Shown: piece by piece, positions 57,203 through 64,000 of the stretch
Position numbering within the stretch: the first letter of the stretch is position 1
Layout: the number at the start of each line of letters is the position of its first letter
DNA from: Gnetum montanum
Taxonomy: Eukaryota > Streptophyta > Gnetopsida > Gnetales > Gnetaceae
NCBI GenBank assembly: GCA_015680685.1
Contig: MNCI01002045.1
Coordinates: forward strand, 271,234 to 335,233
Reading direction: 5' to 3'
Length of the DNA stretch: 64,000 nucleotides
The notes under the pieces: generated by a model
What the model was told of the DNA's origin: nothing
The model's input: only the letters and a program-made list of their open reading frames with translations
Databases searched by the model: none
Made by a program: the position numbers and the translations under genes

Positions 57203-57357
57203 NNNNNNNNNNNNNNNNNNNNNNNNNNNNNNNNNNNNNNNNNNNNNNNNNNNNNNNNNNNNNNNNNNNNNNNNNNNNNNNNNNNNNNNNNNNNNNNNNN
57301 NNNNNNNNNNNNNNNNNNNNNNNNNNNNNNNNNNNNNNNNNNNNNNNNNNNNNNNNN
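57203..57357. other. Assembly gap (N run) in TE-9
   Basis: 155 undetermined bases. ORFs through it are artefacts. Confidence 0.99.
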
Positions 57358-57439
57358 CATTGGGGTTCACACACTTGATTATAGTAAGCATAGTGGGGCA
57401 ATTTGTAAGATGTAGTTCTTGGGTAAAGAGTTGACCCAC

Positions 57440-59210
57440 TATGATGTTTGTGAATGGTATGCAAGGATTGGGATGTCGCTCTCCATGGTTGTATTCATTG
57501 GACCGTATGGTTGTTGGAGTGTTAATTGGTGGCCCTGATGAAGTAACATGAGGCGTTGGGTTCGAAAATAAGGGTGCACCACAGGGTTGGACTTGTGCTG
57601 AGTTGGAGAATCTAGTGGCCTTGGAATTGTGTTGTCCCTTCCTAAGGTCATTTCTAAAGAAGGGACACCTTCAATGTTGTTGAGGTCTCTCACTGCCGTT
57701 GGCAATCGTAGCACAAGTAACGTTCAGGAGTTGTTGTGGTGCAGATACCTTAGGAACAGTTGGTGGTGATGTAGAAGGAGGGAAAGGATGAGAATGTTGA
57801 AAATTAGGAGAAGTGTGCGGCACACAAAACGATGGTTGTGTTGAGGACATGGGCTAATAGTATTGAGGAGAATGATAATGCGGTGAGATAGAGTATGTTG
57901 GCTCAGTTGGAGAAACAGGGTATTGGACTATATAAGCATTTGGATTCGGATGATATGAAAGGTGTCTCCAGTTTAGGGGTGGCTTCCCCCATGACTAGGA
58001 TTGTTGCCACTGTGATCGAACACAGTATCTCTGTACGAACTTGGGATGTAACGTGCTTCCCCAATGCTCATATAAATGTAACAAGATTGGGCATTGGCCC
58101 TTGGGATAATCGTATAGGCAAATGTTGCATTCATACGTGTGATTGGCAGTTGATCTCTTATTTTCCTTATCCCTTCTTTCCGATTGTCTAATGATACTTT
58201 GTCCTGCTTCTCGGGTTGTCAAAACTCTATCTCCAATGATATCGATATATTCTCCACACTTTTTATGCGTCCATTCCAACATCTTATTGATCTTTGCCTC
58301 GACTTCCTCTAACAATTGTTGTATCGGCAAAAATGGTTCTTTCCTCTTATGGTAATTCAATTTCTCCTTTTTGTGATTATGGACCTTTTGTTAAGTTGAG
58401 ATTTTGGTCCCGTTGATGTTTTTCAACACTCTCCCATATAGCCATTTCTCCTTCTTCTTTTGCTACCCACTTAATAAGCTCCTGGACTTGATGAGTTTGT
58501 AGTTCGTATATTTGTCCTTGGGCATACATCCCTAGGGTCTCTCTTGTTTCATCACGAAGCCCATCAATGATATGGTACATTAGCCTTTCTTTGGAGAACT
58601 TATGGCCTGGATAGTTGTTTAATAGTGCATAATATCTTTCTAAGGCCATGTCCATATTGTGCTTGTTTCCACTCTTGGATTTGTTTCCTCAAGGCTAACA
58701 CTCTTACATAGGTTTGATATCTTTCGTTAAAAAGTTCTACCATTGTTGGCCAATGTTGTATTGAATTTGGTTTTAATAATCGATACCATACTTTTGCTTG
58801 GCCAATGTGTCATAAGGAAGAGCTTGAGTTTTTGCCAACCGTTATCAATGTTGTTCCATGCATAGGCATCGTAGAAGGCTTGTAAATGTTGATGCAGATC
58901 TAAGTCAGCCTCCTGAGAAATTAGGAAAGTTGTTTAAATCGAACCTGGGTAGACAGCTCTCTTTACGATGCCTATGGGAGATTCGAACAGCCTCTTGTAT
59001 TTGTGTTAGGCTTGTAGTGGCCAGTAGGGGTTCATCGTCTTCAAGTTATGCTTTTGTGTGTTGGGACGATGTTGCCTTCGTTTATGTTTATAAAAAACCC
59101 CCACTTCAGATTGCGTACGACAACCTTCATTATCAAATAATTCATTGGTTCTCCAATGAATTGCCTCACTAAATGTGGCATTATCATAGTCTTGTAGGAG
59201 AGGCATGATT
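57440..59210 (-). pseudogene. TE-9 gag
   Basis: Reading down from 59206: a short N-terminus, then LISQEADLDLHQHLQAFYDAYAWNNIDNGWQKLKLF (about 58920-58810), which is capsid-like. Next is 58655-58377 (MDMALERYYALLNNYPGHKFSKERLMYHIIDGL), the typical gag helical C-terminal lobe. 58360-57995 (LEEVEAKINKMLEWTHKKCGEYID...) ends in the family motif CNICLYDYPKGQCP. A decayed P/T/S/Q-rich tail follows. Stops and frame changes occur between the open parts. It shows the same order as TE-5 gag, with no protease found here. Confidence 0.75.
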
Positions 59211-59325
59211 GTGAAACTGTGTGTGAATTTGTATGTGACTTTTTGTAATTACTTCTTAAAAAATATATCGTTAATTCCTATACAACGACCTTGTATGATA
59301 TAACTAATCTAGATAACTAACACCA

Positions 59326-59343
59326 TCCCTGACAACGGTGCCA
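59326..59343 (-). other. TE-9 primer-binding site (tRNA-Asp type)
   Basis: The minus strand reads TGGCACCGTTGTCAGGGA, 15 of 18 matches to the tRNA-Asp primer site, 1 bp from the LTR. Confidence 0.88.
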
Positions 59344-59344
59344 A

Positions 59345-60166
59345 TGATGAGTGACGAGGTACCCCTACACTCAATCATACGAATACGAATGTTTCACACA
59401 CAATCCGGTTGAACTCTACAGACGGGCTAGTTGTGGTATCTAGATAGTTACTTGTAGGTCGCAGTTTGCTATCTTTCCACCTAAACTAGTATTAACTTTG
59501 TCAAGTATGATTTAGTCTAGATTAAGGTGTATGATGTGTTTCTACACTAGTACTACTCCTGAGTATGATGGAAAATAATATTAATTAAACTAAGGAAAAA
59601 AGAGAGAGAGAATCTAACTAACCTAAGTGCGATAAGTATCCGTTCCTTAATCATCCGTACACATTTTGGACCTCGTGCACGAATACCATTGGGATTACCA
59701 AACGCATGGCCTAAGTACACTACTGGGTTACCAAGTAATCACATTGAATGCTCGTGATTAAGTCGTACTCATTCCGCGTTTAATAAGAGATAAGGGTGAA
59801 GAGATATTAACTAGAAAAGCAACAAATAACAATTAAATAAATGATTAAGCTAAATAGATGTTGCAATGATAAAGTAATCTCGATCTTTATTGTCAATCAT
59901 GTGTGTCCAAGTACGTCACACTCAAATAAAGATGTCGTACTATTACAATCACCACACTTAAAAGAAAGGGTTGAGAAAAATCTAAACTTAAAAACTTACA
60001 ATAAAATCTAAGAACTAATGCCTAAAACAAAGAAAGTTGCCTCTTATTTATAGAAATCGAGGCAGGCCAAGATATCGGGGGTAACTGAGCCTGACAAACC
60101 ATATCTTGTATCAGGGCTCCAATAACTGGGCTCCTATGACTGGGCCTAATAGACCATGACTCAGCA
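59345..60166 (-). mobile_element. TE-9 5' LTR (822 bp)
   Basis: It starts TGATGAGTGACG and ends GACTCAGCA, one base off the family CTCATCA end. It matches 54064-54931 throughout, with small deletions in the U3 GATAT region. Confidence 0.92.
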
Positions 60167-60171
60167 CAGGT

Positions 60172-60359
60172 GAAGTGGGATAAGAAAAAACTGATCACCA
60201 TGGTGGTAGTGCTAAATTGCCTCTAAAGCTTAAATGGCATGGGTTATAAGCATGGGAAAATAACCCAAAGGGCATTACAATACTCTCTTTTATTAATAAA
60301 ATTTTTCCGTTTTCCTCTTTTCATTCTTCTTTTACGACATCTGAAAACAGGATGTCACA
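60172..60359 (+). mobile_element. TE-8 3' LTR, right part
   Basis: It continues the 5' LTR alignment (GATCACC, GTGGTAGTG, TTGCCTCTAA, ATTAATAAAATTTTTCCG) to the end AGGATGTCACA. About 115 bp present in the 5' LTR is absent. Confidence 0.88.
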
Positions 60360-60773
60360 GAAAAAAGCATAGTGCAGGAAGTGCACTCCCATTGCCCTAA
60401 AACTCAAAGTCAATTAGCAAATCGTGATAAAATTTTGCAGAGATGAATAAACCTTTAAAGTTAGTTGTTCAGTCCTTACATGGACTCATTTTTATTTTAC
60501 AGAAGATATTTAAGTCCTCCTTAATTAAGAATTGAACTTGCATCTGCCATTCTGAAACGGCTGGCAGAAACATTAACATCGGTGAGAGTATACAATTTTC
60601 AAACAAAATATCCGTAGTAAATAAAATCATTAACAAAATTGGAAACATGCGGCGTCAAAATACAAGAGTAAGAACGGAATCCAGAAAAGAGATTGCCTCA
60701 TCCAAATAAATAACCATCACAGCAAATGAACACCATAATCAACTATAAACATTTTCCAGTCTAAAACTCTGCA
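60360..60773 (-). other. AT-rich segment, possible 3' UTR of a minus-strand gene
   Basis: No ORF and no element ends were seen. If the exon at 60774-60884 is real, this would be its 3' UTR; AATAAAAA on the minus strand near 60490 could serve in polyadenylation. Low support. Confidence 0.25.
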
Positions 60774-60884
60774 ACTAAGCAACTTTTGGTTTCAGAGTTT
60801 CTGATGGAAGAGGCAGGGTTACAGATCTAAGTAATTCCAAAGAGAATACAAGCCCCAGATAATGAGAAAGTAGAGTATTGCCAC
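60774..60884 (-). CDS. Candidate terminal exon of a host gene (unidentified)
   Basis: On the minus strand a strong acceptor (pyrimidine-rich TTGTTTCTTTCTATCTGCAG) ends at 60885. Downstream, one frame is open for 36 codons to a stop at 60774 (GNTLLSHYLGLVFSLELLRSV...LPLPSETLKPKVA). Another frame gives a shorter hydrophobic peptide (LVAILYFLIIWGLYSLWNYL) ending at a TAA near 60818. Either could be a membrane-protein end. No family was recognised. The splice-site quality and the lack of repeats around it are the main support. Confidence 0.3.
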
Positions 60885-62284
60885 AAGCCTGCAGATAGAA
60901 AGAAACAATGCAAAAAAAATCGTCATTTAAATATCAAAGCTCCAACCAAAAAATAAAATTTTTTAAAATAAATCACAAAGTTTTCTAGTCTTAATCATAA
61001 GCATCATCTTAGAAACCATTCGCTGCGTTACTTAGACTATCCTTTGTTCCATGAATGAGTAACAAGAATCTATAAATGCAGAACCAATGAACAGAAATTC
61101 TCAGCAAGTCAAACGATGTACCAACTAGGAATATATTTTAACTAAATCCTCGATATGGAATCCAAGCTTTTTAAAATGAGTAACCTACAAAGGTGAGAGA
61201 ATATTGGGAGAAATGAGGTGCCTAGAATTCAAAAGCCGCATAACTTGTCTACCTAGATCGGGGGAATTTTAGTTTCCAAGTGATTTTAATAATTCCAGAT
61301 CAGTAAAATTGGAGACTATAAAACCTCATTTTTAAAAATCTTTTCTAAATATACAGGTACATGCAAATTGCATGTTACAATTCCAAACAATGTGCAATCT
61401 AAAAACTTTTGACTAAAAAACCAATCCACAATTCAATGTGCTCCACAGCACCATGGTTCACTGATCTTAAATAAAAGATGGCATATGATCAAGTGATCTC
61501 TAAATTAGTGCAAAGCTATGTAGCGCTGAATCTCTCTTAATCATTAAGATTTCAAGAATAATCCATTGTCCTTAAAAAAAATGGAAAGCTGAATCCATGC
61601 AAAATTTTGCTACCTACAGTGTGCCTTTTTAATGATATACTACCATGAATTTTAGCTATTGATGCACTTTGTGGTAAAAGATTCATGTTAGATTGAAGGA
61701 TAAGTTCTATAAAAACAGTTATGCAATCTAATATGGTGTAGAACATTGATCAATTGAAAAGGGCATTGCTAAGGTCGTGTAAGTGCTTGTGTGTTAATGG
61801 TTTCAATCAGGCATCTCCCTTCAAGTTCACGAAAAAAAAATGTACGAAAGCCCTTTCAGATCTCAATCAAGAAGAAATCTGGCCTTTTCAATTTTCAGAG
61901 ATTTTATGGGATCTTTACTGAGAAACTAGAAAGCAGATAAAAATGGGGCAACATCAGGATGTGCATTTATATGCAAAGAATGGGACACTTTCTAAAGAAA
62001 ATGCTGCTTTAAACAAGGTAGAGAAAGTCAAGATAAGTAATCATCTTTGAAAACTTGTAAATTACTGGTAGGGTATCACATAGAAAGACATTTTGTGGAA
62101 TTGTATCCACCCTGCATCCTTCATTGGATGAAGATAAACCCGTTTTTTGAGCTTTACTTATAAGCATGTTGTGTAAAACAAAGCAGAAAGAAGCATGAGT
62201 TTGGGCCGGCGGACAAGGCTTTAATTATTTGCATCAGAAAGAATCCTAGAACTAAAGCAATGCTAGATTACAAAACACAAACCT
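60885..62284. other. Unassigned AT-rich sequence
   Basis: No ORF, repeat or element terminus is recognised in these 1.4 kb. It may be intron if the flanking exons are real. Confidence 0.3.
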
Positions 62285-62455
62285 AGGCCTGTGACTCTAT
62301 ACGTTAAGCCTGAAAGTAATGCAGATGCAGTTAACCCTCCAAGTAGCAGCAAAATGTTGTGCATCTTTAATCTTGTAGATTTGGTTCTATTACCATGTGA
62401 TAAATCCAAATATTTCATACAAAGAAAGAGACAATTGGCAAGGCCTCTATTAAGA
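62285..62455 (-). CDS. Candidate internal exon with a membrane segment (unidentified)
   Basis: The minus strand, after an acceptor-like TCTCTTAATAG, is open for about 56 codons. It reads GLANCLFLCMKYLDLSHGNR, then TKSTRLKMHNILLLLGGLTA, then SALLSGLTYR. The LLLLGGLTASALLSGL stretch could cross a membrane. Possible donors are AGA/GTCACA (about 62294) or TAG/GTTTGT. It could belong with the exon at 60774-60884, on the same strand 1.4 kb downstream. This is conjectural. Confidence 0.25.
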
Positions 62456-63639
62456 GATACCCATTAAGGGGTAACCCTAAATGGATATATGGTGATGGAT
62501 GCCCATTGACAGATATCCATCAGTGAACCTGTACAAGCACCGTAAATAGCCAAGCGGCCTTGCCAAGGATCATTCTTGTGTTTCAGCAATTTAATATGAG
62601 CATTTCTTCCATTTTGTGGTTATTGAGTTTTTACTTTAGTACTTAATACATTCAATGATACTCGTTCAGTGTAAGTACTTGATCTGCAGTAGCGTCAGTA
62701 AGCACATATGACTGCATATTAAATCCAGTACTATGGATGCACAATCTGTTAAAATTGCCTAACTTACATACCATCAACCCTAATATTAATAAATCAAATT
62801 TAGTTAATTTCATACTTATGAAATGTAGATTAAAATCTTGATTCTGACAATCCAAAGCTTCAATGTAGCTCAACTGATTTGTCCAAATCAGTGTTGGAAT
62901 CGCAATTGTGGTTTCAAATGATTCCATGAAATTCCAGATGCATTGAAGCTTTAGGATGCTTAATTTGAAAAAAAAAAACACTAAAAGGGAAAGATTAAAG
63001 GAACCACACATGATTTGTCTGATTTTACACATGTGCAATTTGTTTATGACAGTTTATCTTCCTACAAGCTAAAGAAAGACATTTCTCAAATGTTAAAGAG
63101 TTGTTTGAATAATTTTTTCCAACTTTCAGGATTAAAAATTAATTGATGCAAGCATTTTGTTTCTTTTTAATCTTTCAGAAATTGGCAAGCAAACCATTTC
63201 AAATGTGTTAAAATGTGAGCAGGCTAGTCCTCCAAGCAAATATTTGTTGAAATAGGTAGCCATGCCAGTAACATTAGCCACTAGACTTTTATAGAAGTTT
63301 CTAGGCAATTGGAGAATACATCTACACTCAATGAACCTTGGATTAGCTTGAAAGCAATCACATGTATAACTTGATATGAAAAAAAAAATGGAATTAACTG
63401 CCTTTTTAAGTGTTTGTGCCAATTTAGTAAAGGCTCAGGACCTACTTTCAATTTCTCACCTTTCATTATGGATTCAGATATGTGATTGGTTTTATTTCTG
63501 CTGCACTATTGTCTTGCAAACACAACAACAAACCTGCAAGAATATTTTGGGTATAAGTTTATTTCTGGAAAGAAATGAGTTGGAATTCCTGACTAGGGCT
63601 CTAGAGGGAATAGCTCAAATACGAACTAATAAATGAGGA
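62456..63639. other. Unassigned AT-rich sequence
   Basis: Short ORFs on both strands (for example 63038-62652 and 63422-63132, minus) have AT-driven composition and no motif. Nothing else was seen. Confidence 0.4.
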
Positions 63640-63770
63640 ATGCTTCCTATTATGGCTAAAACATTACAATCATTTCAAAGTAATCTTCAGTCTATTCCAA
63701 TATATTTATGTCATGTCTTTGGATCTCTGAGGTAGTAAAGAGAGTTGAAAAATTAGAATGTGATTTTTTC
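63640..63770 (+). pseudogene. Possible L1-type LINE reverse transcriptase scrap
   Basis: Across two frames the plus strand reads AKTLQSFQSNLQSIPIYL and then MSCLWISEVVKRVEKLECDFF. This resembles the segment after the RT thumb in plant LINEs (L..IP.Y.MS...IP..V...IEK...FLW). It is short and lies at the window edge. The following 63770-64000 is T-rich with no motif. Confidence 0.35.
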
Positions 63771-64000
63771 CCCTTGAACATTTTATATTTTTTAATTATT
63801 TCTTTTGATATGGTGTTATTTATTTTATTATTTTTTCATATCGTAGTTTTACTTTTCCAAAAAGACACTATCCCTCTATATCCACTAAAATAAACAATCA
63901 CCCTTTGTAACCCTACTTTCCCTAGCTTCCTATTCCCACTACTTCTTTCCTACAATTAACCATTTTTATTGTAGCCATTATATCTTTAAAATTTATTTAT

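Larger units (their letters stand above)
54064..60166 (-). mobile_element. TE-9: L1-family LTR retrotransposon, pol-less, nested in the TE-8 3' LTR
   Basis: Target duplication CAGGT (54059-54063, 60167-60171) is perfect. On the minus strand: 5' LTR 60166-59345, primer site 59343-59326, gag about 59210-57440, assembly gap 57203-57357, spacer with a plus-strand ORF (55495-55966), a NSRTSF-like pol-end relic, polypurine tract 54944-54932, 3' LTR 54931-54064. No RT, RNase H or integrase is visible in the 4.4-kb interior. Same organisation as TE-5. Confidence 0.9.
44482..60359 (+). mobile_element. TE-8: chromovirus-like Ty3/gypsy element, hosting TE-9 in its 3' LTR
   Basis: 5' LTR 44482-44989, tRNA-Met primer site 44992-45003, long leader, gag-PR-RT-RH-INT with a chromodomain-like tail (49484-53640), polypurine tract 53842-53852, and a 3' LTR in two parts (53854-54063 and 60172-60359) around TE-9. 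The flanks GCAAA (44477-44481) and GAAAA (60360-60364) could be a target duplication with one mismatch. Pol contains stops and Asp-to-Asn changes. Confidence 0.9.

Noticed and set aside
57146-57464. Four ORFs crossing 57203-57357
   Set aside because: Artefact of a 155-base N run.

Overview
This is a repeat-dominated stretch of a large, AT-rich plant nuclear genome. The evidence is several layers of Ty3/gypsy LTR retrotransposons of plant lineages (Athila/Tat-like with a tRNA-Asp primer site, and chromovirus-like with a tRNA-Met primer site), tRNA-derived SINEs, a decayed NB-ARC resistance-gene relic and an ACC-synthase exon relic. Nearly every coding frame carries stops and frameshifts, and gene-like sequence is rare. 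That pattern of old, unpurged elements suggests a gymnosperm or similarly large genome, but the species cannot be named from sequence alone. No CRISPR, rRNA, tRNA gene or bacterial-type operon was seen.

Layout. 1-1095: two minus-strand LTRs (family L1, ends TGATGAG/CTCATCA) separated only by a primer-binding site and about 21 bp. 1311-2210: decayed coiled-coil ORF. 3560-4850: a minus-strand NB-ARC relic directly abutting a plus-strand WD40 relic, then a 230-bp tandem duplication. 5880-10530: TE-3, a minus-strand gypsy element with a gag-to-RT deletion and a dyad array in its long LTR. 10535-27935: TE-4, a plus-strand Athila-like element (LTR, tRNA-Asp PBS, gag, protease, RT/RNase H, integrase, unidentified ORF in the env position, LTR). 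It is interrupted by TE-5 (11838-16597, target duplication CAAAG) and by an L1 solo LTR (21659-22589, GTTAC). 28653-29487: a diverged L1-like LTR. 29598-40963: TE-6, a plus-strand gypsy element of the TE-3 family with a 3.6-kb 3' LTR. Its RT/RNase H is split by a 1.55-kb solo-LTR-like insertion (32977-34530, CAAAT, carrying an ACC-synthase relic) and by another L1 solo LTR (34835-35645, CTTGA). 40964-43980: a minus-strand retroelement relic. 44023-44332: two tandem SINEs. 44482-60359: TE-8, a plus-strand chromovirus-like element. Its 3' LTR holds TE-9 (54064-60166, minus strand, CAGGT), a second pol-less L1-family element. 60360-64000: the least repetitive part, with a possible host-gene 3' end and a weak LINE relic.

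The elements form a stratigraphy. Family L1 inserted last, into TE-4, TE-6 and TE-8, and left intact 5-bp target duplications. TE-5 and TE-9 show what an L1 element contains: a tRNA-Asp primer site, a gag with an unusual C-x2-C...PKG-x-CP motif, a protease in TE-5, a polypurine tract, and no RT, RNase H or integrase. The family therefore looks non-autonomous and presumably used enzymes from an Athila/Tat-like partner. Other notable signals are a 12-unit indel-free heptapeptide repeat and a 10-unit 22-bp repeat in the TE-8 leader, opposite-strand ORF relics in TE-8 and TE-9, and strong GATATC dyads in the L1 promoter region.
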